This document shows positions 1 through 8,831 of a stretch of DNA of 64,000 nucleotides, one piece after another. The DNA is from W1P20-047 sp045118335 (GTDB taxonomy: Bacteria; Actinomycetota; Coriobacteriia; Coriobacteriales; Eggerthellaceae), in assembly GCA_045118335.1 (NCBI GenBank), contig JBGUXY010000052.1, positions 35,683 through 99,682 of the forward strand, read 5' to 3'. Under the pieces are notes generated by a model. That model saw only the letters and a program-made list of their open reading frames with translations, was not told the DNA's origin and ran no database searches. Made by a program: the position numbers and the translations under genes. Position 1 is the first letter of the stretch. Every line of letters starts with the position of its first letter.

Positions 1-1349
1 TCCATCTCGCCATGTCCGGAAAGCAGCCAGCAGTCTTGGGGGTAATCGGGCCCGAAGCCGGTCCATGTCCCAGTGCAGTTGTACTTCGACTCATCATCGG
101 CAATGTCGTAGGCCAGCGCACCGCTCGAGACGAACGCCTTTAACGTCGATGCTGCCGGATACGTACCGGCAATCGCCCGGTTCATGAGCGGATAGCGGGA
201 TTCCTCGGTGTTGAACGAATCCCACATGTCCTGCGTTATGCCACCGATGAAGCTCTCCGGAGCAAACGAGGGGAAGCTCGACATGGCCACCACTTCGCCG
301 TTGGTGCAGTCCATGCACACGATGGCACCACCCGTGCCCCTGCCTCCACCAAGCACGCCACCCGGAGCGATGCAGTTTCGCAACGCGTTGTCGGCCACTT
401 GCTGGATGGGGGCGCGGATGGTGAGGTAGATATCGTTACCGCGAACGGGCTCCGTTTCGCTGAGCACCTGCTGCACGTTGCCATCGGCATCGGTGAGCAG
501 GGTCCGCGTTCCGTGGTCTCCGGCCAGGATGTCGTCATAGGATTGCTCGACACCGCTTTTTCCCACCATGTCGCCGAACTCCACCGTTCGTCCTTCGGAT
601 ACGTTGGCGAGCTCCTCTTCCGAAACGGTACCGGTGTATCCCAGCACATGCGCTGCCAGCGCTCCATAAGGGTAGGTCCGCGCCGTGCGCGTCTCGCAGG
701 TAACGCCCGGGAACGCATCGGGATGTTCGCTTATGAAGGCCACGTTGCGCAAGGACACGTCATCGGCCACCACGCGGTTGTTCTGCGCGCCGCTGCTGGT
801 GTCGAGTATTCGTTGACGCACCACCTCGTAGGGAATACCCAGCAACGCCGAAAGGTGCAAGATGACATCGTGATCGTCGGCCACATCGGCCGATGCGAGG
901 ACCGTGAGCGAGGAGCGGTTCTTTACCAATGCCACACCGTCGGCATCATAGATGACCCCGCGCGGCGCAGGCGTGTAGACGGTAGTGTAGAGGTTTTCAT
1001 CGGCCTGGTTAGAATACTGGGCTGCCTGGAGCACTTGCATGCTCCACAGCTTCGCGGTCAGCGACCCGAATACCGCAGCCGCCAGCACTCCCATCGCCAC
1101 GAAGCGGCCGCGTAGCATTTCGCTTGGAGCGCCGCTCGACGTATGCACTACGGGAACCGAAGCGGTATGCGATTTCCCGAAGCGGTTCTTCTGGTCTATC
1201 GGCTCCACGCCGAAGGTGTCGATCGACTTGACCTTGCTTTTGGGAAGCGCATGCGTTTCGACATGGTCTTTTCTTCGACGCATGATAACGACTATGACGA
1301 CAACCACCGCAACGAGGGTGACGATGCCGGCTATGATGGCTTGCAGCAT
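1..1349 (-). CDS. mrdA: Penicillin-binding protein 2 (elongasome transpeptidase), 3' part outside window
   Basis: Peptidoglycan transpeptidase acting with MreB/C/D in side-wall synthesis at the cytoplasmic membrane. Read from ATG at 1349, with a GGGGG ribosome site just upstream and 14 bases after the mreD stop. The frame stays open to the window edge, about 449 residues. Hydrophobic segments lie near residues 3-22 and 85-103. The PBP dimer-domain motif PRGVIYDADG is near 129. The SxxK catalytic tetrad reads STLK within YPAASTLKAF, with the nucleophile Ser401. The first hydrophobic segment and a charged stretch precede the usual signal anchor, so the N-terminus is longer than in typical PBP2. 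The SxN and KTG motifs would lie beyond the edge. Assignment rests on the motifs and the mreBCD context. Confidence 0.88.
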   Translation of the reverse strand, partial: MLQAIIAGIVTLVAVVVVIVVIMRRRKDHVETHALPKSKVKSIDTFGVEPIDQKNRFGKSHTASVPVVHTSSGAPSEMLRGRFVAMGVLAAAVFGSLTAKLWSMQVLQAAQYSNQADENLYTTVYTPAPRGVIYDADGVALVKNRSSLTVLASADVADDHDVILHLSALLGIPYEVVRQRILDTSSGAQNNRVVADDVSLRNVAFISEHPDAFPGVTCETRTARTYPYGALAAHVLGYTGTVSEEELANVSEGRTVEFGDMVGKSGVEQSYDDILAGDHGTRTLLTDADGNVQQVLSETEPVRGNDIYLTIRAPIQQVADNALRNCIAPGGVLGGGRGTGGAIVCMDCTNGEVVAMSSFPSFAPESFIGGITQDMWDSFNTEESRYPLMNRAIAGTYPAASTLKAFVSSGALAYDIADDESKYNCTGTWTGFGPDYPQDCWLLSGHGEM

Positions 1350-1363
1350 GGCCAGCCCACCCC

Positions 1364-1891
1364 CTATCGCAGGCGGGCAATCGGGGGCTCGGAGCCCATG
1401 CCCTGACGACGTTCCACCAGAAAATGCGACATGACCGGGTACAGCACCAGGCCTATCACAACGTCGAAGGCAGCGCATGGCATGGCAAGGTAGACGATTG
1501 CGTCGATGGCCGATATGCCTGCGCCGAATGCCAACATGAACCCGGCATGCAGCAGCTCCACGAGCAAGATGAAGACTGCCATGGTGACAAGGGGCACGAA
1601 CAGGGTGCCGTTGTCGAACATCCCCGATGCGCGGGTGATGGCGAACGCAGCCAGCACCAGCAGAAACGGCAACGCGCCCACTGGTCCGAATCCGAGCAGG
1701 TCGCTGAGCAGACCCATGACAAATGCAATCACGTATACCTCATCGCCTTTGTAGAGCATGGCGATCACGATGGCGTAAGAGACCATGGCATTCGGCGTCG
1801 CCGAGAACAAGGCGATGTTCGGCGAGATGACAACGTCGAAGATGATGGCGATCACCGCTCCCACGATTGCAACTAAGAGTTCGCGCTGCAT
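1364..1891 (-). CDS. mreD: Rod shape-determining protein MreD
   Basis: Integral membrane subunit of the elongasome. The 175 residues form about five hydrophobic helices, starting at LLVAIVGAVIAIIFDVVI. Charged residues are few and sit in short loops, and length is normal for MreD. The family has little sequence conservation, so the call rests mainly on topology and on its place between mreC (11-base gap) and mrdA (14-base gap), the classic mreBCD-mrdA order. ATG start at 1891. It is almost certainly co-transcribed with its neighbours. Confidence 0.85.
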   Translation of the reverse strand: MQRELLVAIVGAVIAIIFDVVISPNIALFSATPNAMVSYAIVIAMLYKGDEVYVIAFVMGLLSDLLGFGPVGALPFLLVLAAFAITRASGMFDNGTLFVPLVTMAVFILLVELLHAGFMLAFGAGISAIDAIVYLAMPCAAFDVVIGLVLYPVMSHFLVERRQGMGSEPPIARLR

Positions 1892-1902
1892 GCCATCACC
1901 TC

Positions 1903-3009
1903 CTACCAGACACTCGTCTCGTCGTAGTACAATCCAGAGCCGTCGTCGTAGAGACCCGTTCCATCGCCGTAGATCGCGGCGCTGCCATCGTCGTAGTACA
2001 GCTCGGTCGTGCCGTCATCGTAGGCGGCCGTGCCGTCGTCGTAGTATACGTCAGCCGTATAATCCTGCGTGACGGTCGCGTCTTCGACGTACGTGTCGGC
2101 CTCACTTTCCACCGTTTCCTCGGAAGAGCCGTCTTCGCCCTTGTCGGTCTTCTGGGGGGCGAGCGCACCTTCTGAATTCATGGCCGTGATGACCATCACC
2201 TCTTGCAGCGGCCCCGTGCTTTCGTTGGGCTCGACCACGATGCGACGTGTTCCAGTGGAGGCATCGCCGTCGACCTTCACCACGGTACCCACGATGATGC
2301 CACGGAAGAAGCTCCCGCCTAGGCCAGAGGTTACGATTACATCGCCGGTCTTGACTTCGGCATCGTCGCTCACGTTCTCCAGGTACAGCAAGCCATCGAG
2401 CGATCCCTTGAGGATGCCCTCCTCGCGGTTCGACTGGATCATCACCGCAACACCTGATTGGGAATCCTGCAGCAACCGCACTTCGGCGGTATGCGATGTC
2501 GTGGATACCACTTGCCCCACCAATCCCGTGGGGCCGGCGACGGGCAATCCTGCACGCACGCCTTCGGCGCTCCCCTTGCCAATCGTGACCACGCGGTTCC
2601 ACGAGTCGGTCGAGCGAGAGAGCACCGTGCAGGTAACGCCCTCGAGATTGTAGAGGTCTTGGAACTCGAGCAGCTGTTCGAGTCGCTGCGCTTCCTGTCG
2701 GTACTCTTCCAACTCCGACACCGTCTGACGCAGCTGTTCGTTTTGCTGTCTCAGCTCGCTGAGCGTGCTTGGATCGGCAGTGGAATCGTCTATGGCGGTA
2801 AACAGGGAATACTGAGCTGTCGCAACGGCTCCACTCGCCGTCCGCAAAGGAGTGAATGCTGCAGACGTGCCAGACTGCATGCCATGGAGCATGCCGTCTT
2901 GCCCCTCGCGTGCGTAAACCGTCACGAAAACGAGAGAAACGACAAGCAACAACGCTACAAGCCCGTACGTGCGAAGCGCCGGGTTATCATGTCCGAAGTT
3001 TTTCGCCAT
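1903..3009 (-). CDS. mreC: Cell shape-determining protein MreC with repetitive acidic Tyr/Asp/Gly tail
   Basis: Bitopic scaffold that links cytoplasmic MreB to periplasm-side wall synthases. The 368 residues carry one membrane helix at about 16-35 (VALLLVVSLVFVTVYA), a coiled coil at about 80-112 rich in Leu/Gln/Glu, and then the beta-domain typical of MreC to about residue 280. The last 80 or so residues are unusual. They are acidic and low complexity, with recurring YDDGT/YDDGS/YGDGT units up to the C-terminus. mreB ends 15 bases upstream. The tail is not part of the conserved MreC fold and looks extracytoplasmic and disordered. Confidence 0.92.
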   Translation of the reverse strand: MAKNFGHDNPALRTYGLVALLLVVSLVFVTVYAREGQDGMLHGMQSGTSAAFTPLRTASGAVATAQYSLFTAIDDSTADPSTLSELRQQNEQLRQTVSELEEYRQEAQRLEQLLEFQDLYNLEGVTCTVLSRSTDSWNRVVTIGKGSAEGVRAGLPVAGPTGLVGQVVSTTSHTAEVRLLQDSQSGVAVMIQSNREEGILKGSLDGLLYLENVSDDAEVKTGDVIVTSGLGGSFFRGIIVGTVVKVDGDASTGTRRIVVEPNESTGPLQEVMVITAMNSEGALAPQKTDKGEDGSSEETVESEADTYVEDATVTQDYTADVYYDDGTAAYDDGTTELYYDDGSAAIYGDGTGLYDDGSGLYYDETSVW

Positions 3010-3024
3010 CTCGCTTGCGAACCC

Positions 3025-4074
3025 CTATCGAGCGCGCATGAGCGTCTGCTTCAGGGCAGACGGGGTTTCCAGGACCTTCAAGCACCCCACAACCACGTTC
3101 GTGAGCGCCGTTTCGCTCACCCAGACGGGAATCTCGAGCTCGCGCGTCAGATACTCGTCCAAGCCGGATAGCAACCCACCGCCACCGGTGAGCAGGATGC
3201 CGTTTTGGATGATGTCGCTGGCCAGGTCGGGATTGGTCTTCTTGAACGTCTCCTTGATGTGGAGCACCATCTCGTCGATGGGAGCCTGCAGCGCCGCGCG
3301 GACGTCTTCCGATTGTATGGTTACTTCCTTGGGCTGCTCGGTAAGCACGTCCTGGCCGGAGATGATCATGTCGCGCTCTCGTCCGTCGGCAAATGGAAGG
3401 ATGGAGCCGATCTTGATCTTGATAACTTCGGCAGTACGCTCGCCGATCTTGATGCCCAGAAGGTCGCGCAAGTGCATGGCGATGGCTTCGTCCATGCGGT
3501 TGCCAGCCAAACGCAAGCTCGAGCTGGTTACGATACCACCCAGGGAAATGACAGCCACTTCCGTGGTGCCACCACCGATGTCGACCACCATGGAGCCCGT
3601 TGGCTCGGTGACGGGCAGGTCGGCTCCCATCGCAGCTGCCATGGGCTCTTCGATGAGGTAAGCCTGACGCGCACCCGCCTGAATCGTGGCTTCGAACACG
3701 GCACGCTTTTCCACCGAAGTAGCACCGCAGGGAATGCACACCACGATACGCGGCTTCGGCTGCCACGGGTACGTGCGCGGAACGGCTTTGTTGATGAAGG
3801 CGGAAAGCATCGCCTCGGTGACGTCGTAGTCTGCGATCACGCCATCATGCAGCGGATGCTCTGCCGAAAACGCATCCGGCGTGTGGTTGATCATGTTCTT
3901 CGCCTCGTGGCCCACGGCCAAGACACGATGCGTGCTCTTCTCTATGGCTACGACCGAAGGCTCGTTGATGACGATGCCTTCGCCGGTTATGGCAACAAGG
4001 GTGTTTGCGGTGCCTAGGTCGATAGCCATATCGTAAGGCGCCGTGCCACCGCTGATAAAATCAAGGAACGACAT
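3025..4074 (-). CDS. mreB: Rod shape-determining protein MreB (actin-like)
   Basis: Actin-family ATPase that forms membrane-associated filaments guiding elongation. 349 residues, normal length. Visible motifs are phosphate-1 loop MAIDLGTANTLV near the start, phosphate-2 MVVDIGGGTTEVAV in the middle and adenosine motif LLTGGGGLLSGL near the C-terminus. A longer frame opens at 4146, but the family start MSFLDFISGG at 4074 is preferred because residues upstream do not fit MreB and an AAGGG site precedes 4074. It is the first gene of the mreBCD-mrdA unit, so the promoter should lie in 4075-4230. Confidence 0.95.
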   Translation of the reverse strand: MSFLDFISGGTAPYDMAIDLGTANTLVAITGEGIVINEPSVVAIEKSTHRVLAVGHEAKNMINHTPDAFSAEHPLHDGVIADYDVTEAMLSAFINKAVPRTYPWQPKPRIVVCIPCGATSVEKRAVFEATIQAGARQAYLIEEPMAAAMGADLPVTEPTGSMVVDIGGGTTEVAVISLGGIVTSSSLRLAGNRMDEAIAMHLRDLLGIKIGERTAEVIKIKIGSILPFADGRERDMIISGQDVLTEQPKEVTIQSEDVRAALQAPIDEMVLHIKETFKKTNPDLASDIIQNGILLTGGGGLLSGLDEYLTRELEIPVWVSETALTNVVVGCLKVLETPSALKQTLMRAR

Positions 4075-4230
4075 ACAAGCAACCCTTAATCTCGAAATCT
4101 GGGATGTTGATTCTAACACAGGTTGCATCGCGCGCTTAAAATCCACAGGCCAACTATACGGAGTTCACGGTTCACCCCACGAATGCCACAAGCCACCCCC
4201 CACTGTTGCATCATAGCCAGCCATGATCAT

Positions 4231-4455
4231 AGGGGACACTCCTAACGTCTCATCGTGCCAAAGGGGACACTCCTAACGTCTCCCCTCTCAAATGAGATGC
4301 GATGAGACATTAGCATCGTGCCAAAGGGGACACTCCTAACGTCTCCCCTCTCAAATGAGATGCGATGAGACATTAGGAGTGTCCCCTTTGGTAAGGAGTG
4401 TCCCCTTTGGTACCCTTTGGTAGGCACCCTTTGGCATTGGGGAGTGTGACAGTCG
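4231..4455. repeat. REP-like repeat cluster with exact 63-bp tandem duplication
   Basis: Positions 4251-4313 and 4314-4376 are identical 63-bp units containing the core CCAAAGGGGACACTCC. A partial unit precedes them at 4231. The inverted form GGAGTGTCCCCTTTGG follows twice between 4377 and 4410, and a shorter GGGGAGTGTGACA follows near 4440. The layout can fold into long hairpins. Related cores (GGGGAGTGTCCTGT) recur at 34551, so this is an interspersed family, not a CRISPR array. The remaining bases in 4075-4733 hold no convincing gene. Confidence 0.85.
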
Positions 4456-4651
4456 GGGAAGCGGACCGACTGTCGCATTGCGATGCCGCGATGTCGGCAA
4501 GCATGTCTCTATCGCAGTTCCACCAAAGACAACGAGAAGCCGCCTGATGCCCATGTTGACCTAATTTGCGCAAAAGCGGCCTTTTAAGTCGCGATAGAGC
4601 AAGCAGCGAATTGTCCATGTCAATTCAGTCTCTTTTTATGCACCCGAAAGA

Positions 4652-4725
4652 GCGCGCCCAGCTTAACTGGGCGCGCGTCATATAGCTTCGAATTATCGAC
4701 TGGTTTCGCCGGCTTAAGGCCGGCG
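4652..4725 (-). terminator. Double hairpin terminator after hydA
   Basis: Two perfect hairpins lie just past the hydA stop. The first has arms 4707-4713 and 4719-4725 (GCCGGC core). The second has arms GCGCGCCCAG 4652-4661 and CTGGGCGCGC 4667-4676 around a 5-base loop, followed on the minus strand by a TCTTTC run. They fit a tandem terminator for the hydrogenase operon. Confidence 0.75.
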
Positions 4726-4733
4726 GAACTCTT

Positions 4734-6026
4734 CTACTGAACGGAGCAAGACAGGCAGGGATCGTAGGCGCGGATGAGCTTTTCGATCTCGAACTTGATG
4801 ATGTGCTCTGCAGTGCCGGTTTCGGCGAGCAGGGTTGCGAGCTTGCGGATGTCGCACTCGAGGTTGGCGAGGTTTTGCGACGTGGGCGTGGCTATGGTAG
4901 CATGCACGACCTTGCCTTCGTCGTCGAACTCGAGCTTGTGGATAACGATACCGCGTGGCGCCTCGGTGATGCCAACACCCACTCCAGCACGAGGATGCAC
5001 GGGAGCGGGAACAGAGCTTCCCTCGCCCTTGGCCAGCTCACGGCAAACGCGAGCACAACGCTCGAGTGCGTCGACCAGCTCTACGGCCTGGGCGACGTTG
5101 TTCATCATGGGGTTGTACTCGGGAGGCCTCAGTCCTGCTTTCGCAGCCGAATACTTCGCCGTCTTCCCAAGGTTTTCCCACGACGCATTGACGCGGGCGA
5201 GCGCACATGTCATATAAGGCTTGCCATTGCTCTTGCGTCGCGCGAAGAACGCGCCGGAATGATCAACCTTGTATTCCTCGATGAAATCATAAGCGGAAAC
5301 GCTGTTGAAATCCTCGGATTCGCTTTCGGCACCGAAGAACCTAAGCTCATCCGAGCTCTGCACGGGATAGTAGTCGGGCTCTACCATGGCGAGCATGTCT
5401 CCATCGGTGGTAATGTCGCATACGCGGAAACCCGAGAATAGTTCGACGGTGGCCTGGGCAAACGGCACCATGGCTTCCATCTTGTCCGCAAACTCCAGGT
5501 ACTGCTGAGCAGATATCTCGTGCGTGAAGCCCCCTACCACGGCCGTGATGGGATGGATGGAACGACCACCCACGGCATTGCACAGCTCGTTGCCCAAGGA
5601 TTTGAGCCCAAGAGCCTGTGCGAACAGCTCGGGATTCGATTTCTGCAGCGGGAACACACTCGCCTCGCCGATGAAGTCGGGCGTGGCGAGAACGAATAGA
5701 TGAGCCGCATGGTTTTGCAGATAGCTGCCATACACCAGCAGCTCGCGCACGAGCTTGGTACGCTCGGAAACCTCGATGCCAAATGCTTTCTCCACCGCCT
5801 TCAGGTCGGTGATCACGTGGCTGGCCGAGCAGATTCCGCAGATACGGCTCGAAATGTAGCTCACTTCCTTGTAGCTGCGACCGCGCACCATGCTCTCGAA
5901 GAAACGTGCCGGCTCGACTATTTCCATCCTCACATCGCGCACGCACCCGTCTTCGATGACGACGCGCACGTTTCCATGGCCCTCGATGCGGGCGATGTGA
6001 TCTACCTTGATCGAAGTCCTAGTCAT
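4734..6026 (-). CDS. hydA: [NiFe] hydrogenase large (alpha) subunit, group 3b-like, lacking C-terminal maturation peptide
   Basis: Catalytic subunit binding the NiFe(CN)2CO centre in a soluble NAD(P)H-linked hydrogenase/sulfhydrogenase. 430 residues from ATG 6026; the frame extends upstream, but MTRTSIKVDHIARIEGHGNV is the family start. The proximal metal motif RICGICSASH is at 61-70. The distal motif is DPCLSCSVQ at 422-430, and the stop codon follows at once. Family members normally have DPCxxCxxH/R and then a short peptide removed by a maturation protease; here both the final His/Arg and the peptide are absent. The start overlaps the hydD end by 8 bases. Fourth gene of hydB-hydG-hydD-hydA. 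No hyp maturation genes lie in the window. Confidence 0.93.
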   Translation of the reverse strand: MTRTSIKVDHIARIEGHGNVRVVIEDGCVRDVRMEIVEPARFFESMVRGRSYKEVSYISSRICGICSASHVITDLKAVEKAFGIEVSERTKLVRELLVYGSYLQNHAAHLFVLATPDFIGEASVFPLQKSNPELFAQALGLKSLGNELCNAVGGRSIHPITAVVGGFTHEISAQQYLEFADKMEAMVPFAQATVELFSGFRVCDITTDGDMLAMVEPDYYPVQSSDELRFFGAESESEDFNSVSAYDFIEEYKVDHSGAFFARRKSNGKPYMTCALARVNASWENLGKTAKYSAAKAGLRPPEYNPMMNNVAQAVELVDALERCARVCRELAKGEGSSVPAPVHPRAGVGVGITEAPRGIVIHKLEFDDEGKVVHATIATPTSQNLANLECDIRKLATLLAETGTAEHIIKFEIEKLIRAYDPCLSCSVQ

Positions 6027-6849
6027 GAGCGACCCCCTTTTCCTGGACGAAGCTCTTGCGGGTGGCATCCGTTTGGCTGAACAGCTCCAGACGCGCATCG
6101 AATTCCTTGGGATCGAGCCCATAGCGGCACACGGATTCGCGAGCCGATTCCAGATTGGCGTCGTCGGAAAGCCCAGCACAGCCGTAACACGGCCTCCCCA
6201 AATTGGGACAACGGGCTCCGCATCCTGCAGCAGTCACCAGACCCAGGCACAGCTCGCCACGCTCGAAGAAACACGTGGTCTCGTTGCGCTTGCAATCTCC
6301 GCACATCGTGCGGTTGGGCTGTATCCAGTTAGCACCATAGAGCGCCTTTTGCAGAACTGCGACGAAGTCGTAGAAGTCTATCGGGCAGCAGCGTACCTGA
6401 TAGTCTACATCGATGACACTGGGCACCGAACGTGGCCTGATCACTTCGCCACATGCATAGGGAAGGTTTCGTCCGTAGATATCAAACGGGCGAATGCTGA
6501 AATCTCCCGCCGCTATGCCGGGAATGCCCGCGGTGTTGGCGCATGCGCCGATGGTGATCACCACTTTGGCTTTCTTCCTCAACTTGTACACCAAGTCGAG
6601 GGACTCTTCTGTCGTGACTGCACCTTCGATGACGGCGACATCATAGTCTTCGGGCATGGGCTCGCTGCTGGCCAGCTGCCAGTAACGCAGATCGATCTGG
6701 CCCACTACCTCCATAAGGTGCTTTTCCATGTTCGTTATCTGTAACTGGCAGCCAAAGCAGCTCGCCAAGCCGACAACCACCACGCGCAGTGCCGGCCGGT
6801 ATTCGCGCTCGATGCCGCCTTCCGTCCTGTTGAACTCGTACATCCTCAT
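6019..6849 (-). CDS. hydD: [NiFe] hydrogenase small (delta) subunit
   Basis: Electron-transfer subunit carrying iron-sulfur clusters next to the NiFe site. 276 residues. The family N-terminal Cys pair is in GLASCFGCQLQI (Cys31, Cys34). Further ligands are in TIGACANTAGIPG, VRCCPID, CGDCKRNETTC and CGARCPNLGRPCYGCAG, enough for three [4Fe-4S] clusters as in Pyrococcus sulfhydrogenase delta subunits. It overlaps hydA by 8 bases and follows hydG by 1 base, which indicates translational coupling. No Tat signal is present, so the enzyme should be cytoplasmic. Confidence 0.92.
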   Translation of the reverse strand: MRMYEFNRTEGGIEREYRPALRVVVVGLASCFGCQLQITNMEKHLMEVVGQIDLRYWQLASSEPMPEDYDVAVIEGAVTTEESLDLVYKLRKKAKVVITIGACANTAGIPGIAAGDFSIRPFDIYGRNLPYACGEVIRPRSVPSVIDVDYQVRCCPIDFYDFVAVLQKALYGANWIQPNRTMCGDCKRNETTCFFERGELCLGLVTAAGCGARCPNLGRPCYGCAGLSDDANLESARESVCRYGLDPKEFDARLELFSQTDATRKSFVQEKGVAHD

Positions 6850-6850
6850 G

Positions 6851-7804
6851 CTACATCGACCCCTGAATGTTCTTGGCCTCCCAGTAATTGAACACCGGCC
6901 CGTCTATGCAGCAGTACTGGTGTCCGATCTGGCAATGGCCGCACTTGCCCATGCCGCACTTCATATGCCTCTCGAAGCTCATGTAGATATGGTCGTAGCT
7001 GATGTTGCGCTTGCGCATCTCGGCAACCACGAACCGATACATTATCGGAGGCCCGCAAATGGCGCCGAATGTATCGTCGGGATTGAGCTCCAAGGTGGGA
7101 ATGGGCGCAGTGACCAAACCCACATGTCCGTCCCACGTCTCGTCGGGGTGGTCGACGGTAAGGTAGAGGTCGAAGTCCTTGCGGTGACGCCACATCTCGA
7201 ACTGATCGCGGAACATGACCTCGGAAGGAGTGCGCGATCCGTAGATGATGGTGACCTTCTTGAAGTGCGAGCGTTCGTCGTGAATGTAGTTGATCAGCGA
7301 GCGCAGAGGCGCGATACCCAAGCCGCCTGCCACGCAGAGCACATCGTGCCCGCGCATCAAATCAACCGGGAACCCGCGACCGAAAGGCCCGCGAATGCCG
7401 ACGATATCACCGCATTCCATCTCGTGGAGAACCTGCGTGAAAGTGCCCGCACGGCGCACGCACAGCTCGAAAAAGCCCTCTTTGGTAGGCGAGCTGCTGA
7501 TGGATATGGGCGCCTCGCCCGTGCCGAAGATGCTAACCTCCACGAATTGACCCGGCTTGTGACGAAACGCCTTGCGGATACGCTCGTCGATGAAGCGGAA
7601 TTCAAACAACTTCTCGGTTGCGGTCAGTTCGGTAATAGCAGTGATGCGAGCAGGCCAGGGGCGGTAGGGATTAGCCTCCATGAGAGCATGCCCGTCAAGT
7701 GACTGCTCCAATGCACCCAGGGGGGCCACATCCATCGTGCTCGCGACTTTCGGCGCGCGCTGGGGCTGCATCAAGCCCGCTTGAGCATATTCGCTACTCG
7801 TCAT
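6851..7804 (-). CDS. hydG: Hydrogenase gamma subunit, FAD/NAD(P)-binding oxidoreductase with [2Fe-2S] cluster
   Basis: Flavoprotein that passes electrons between the iron-sulfur chain and NAD(P)H. 317 residues of the ferredoxin-NADP reductase superfamily. FAD-binding barrel includes HKPGQFVEVSIFGTGEAPIS near 87-106, the NAD(P) domain starts at VAGGLGIAPLRSLI, and the C-terminus has a DHOD-electron-transfer type [2Fe-2S] motif, CGMGKCGHCQIGHQYCC. Its start overlaps the hydB end by 11 bases. Family homologues in Pyrococcus (HydG) couple H2 with NADP. Choice of NADP over NAD cannot be settled from sequence by eye. Confidence 0.92.
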   Translation of the reverse strand: MTSSEYAQAGLMQPQRAPKVASTMDVAPLGALEQSLDGHALMEANPYRPWPARITAITELTATEKLFEFRFIDERIRKAFRHKPGQFVEVSIFGTGEAPISISSSPTKEGFFELCVRRAGTFTQVLHEMECGDIVGIRGPFGRGFPVDLMRGHDVLCVAGGLGIAPLRSLINYIHDERSHFKKVTIIYGSRTPSEVMFRDQFEMWRHRKDFDLYLTVDHPDETWDGHVGLVTAPIPTLELNPDDTFGAICGPPIMYRFVVAEMRKRNISYDHIYMSFERHMKCGMGKCGHCQIGHQYCCIDGPVFNYWEAKNIQGSM

Positions 7805-8831
7805 GCTCGAGCCCCTTTCTCTGGAAGAACTTTAGCACCTGAATGGGGTTGATGTCTGCCTTGCAGGCACGCACGCAGCGGCCACAGCCCACGCATAGCA
7901 TGCGGTCGTGCGTCATCAGGAACCCGTTGAGCTTGTGGTACATGCGATGACGCACCCTCGTGCGCCCATCCGGACGGAAGTTGTGACCACCCGCCACCCC
8001 AGCGAACTCAGGCGAGCAGCATGAATCCTGCAGACGCATGCGGCTGCCCGTCAATCCATTTGGATCGTACACGTCGGCGATATCGAAGCAATAGCAGCTG
8101 GGACATACGGCCGAACATGCGGTGCAGCTAAGGCAACGCCCACCGAGCTCATCCCAGAACGGGTCGTCGTGGAACGCGTCCATGAGCAGTGCGACTTCCT
8201 GGATCTCGGGAATGTCCTCGTTGAACGACTCCTGGCGCAGGCGAGTTTGGTTGCGAAACGCCTGGCGTTCCTCGTCTGTGGCCTCGCGGGGATTGCAAGC
8301 GCTTTCCAAGATGTTGGTGGCTTCCACGCCCGACATGCTGACCAGGTACTTCCCGCCGATATCGGACAGGAACAGGTCGTAACCGTAGCGCGCTTCGTCT
8401 GAACCCCACAGGCGGCAGAAGCAGTTCGGACCCGGCATGCAGCTGATTCCCACGATGATGGTCGCCTCGCGACGGGCCACGTAGTAGGGATCGGGGTGGT
8501 CGCAGTCCTTGAAAACCAAATCGAGCCTGTTCAAGGCATTGATGTCACACGAGTGCATGCCGAAAACGACGCGTTTGGGAAACTCGATGCGCGTTGGCAT
8601 GACCTCGTTGACCATTGCATCGAAGCGGAACAGCTCCTCTTCTGGCGGCAGGAAGTACTTCTTGGGCGAGACTGTGGTGTCCACGTAGTCAAGCACCACT
8701 TCGCCCGGGGAAACAATGACGTCGAAGTCTAGCCCGTTGGCACGTTCGACGGGAGCCACTACCTCATAAGACTCCATGAACGCCTCAATGAGCTTTCCAA
8801 CCTCAGACGCATCGATGACGCGGTAGAGCAT
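7794..8831 (-). CDS. hydB: Hydrogenase beta subunit, 4Fe-4S dicluster protein
   Basis: Iron-sulfur subunit of the NAD(P)-linked hydrogenase/sulfhydrogenase, 345 residues. The C-terminal third holds ligands for two [4Fe-4S] clusters, CLSCTACSAVCPSCYC and CVGCGRCVRACKADINP. The N-terminal part resembles the HydB/AsrA family, which also occurs in anaerobic sulfite reductases; the hydrogenase neighbours decide the call. It is the first gene of the operon. ATG at 8831 has a purine-rich GAGAAGGAGAGAGAGGAG stretch upstream and a possible TATACT -10 element near 8874, so the promoter probably lies in 8832-8973. Confidence 0.92.
   Translation of the reverse strand: MLYRVIDASEVGKLIEAFMESYEVVAPVERANGLDFDVIVSPGEVVLDYVDTTVSPKKYFLPPEEELFRFDAMVNEVMPTRIEFPKRVVFGMHSCDINALNRLDLVFKDCDHPDPYYVARREATIIVGISCMPGPNCFCRLWGSDEARYGYDLFLSDIGGKYLVSMSGVEATNILESACNPREATDEERQAFRNQTRLRQESFNEDIPEIQEVALLMDAFHDDPFWDELGGRCLSCTACSAVCPSCYCFDIADVYDPNGLTGSRMRLQDSCCSPEFAGVAGGHNFRPDGRTRVRHRMYHKLNGFLMTHDRMLCVGCGRCVRACKADINPIQVLKFFQRKGLEHDE

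Noticed and set aside
4251..4376. Two-unit repeat as a CRISPR array
   Set aside because: The units are tandem without spacers, there are inverted copies beside them and no cas genes in the window.
4242..4478. Minus-strand 78-codon frame with a repeated 21-residue phrase
   Set aside because: It is the by-product of the 63-bp tandem repeat; no ribosome site and strong palindromic structure indicate non-coding DNA.
4690..4734. Frameshift hiding the normal hydrogenase C-terminus
   Set aside because: Neither other frame past the stop gives His or Arg after SCSV or a hydrophobic peptide; a paired terminator follows immediately.
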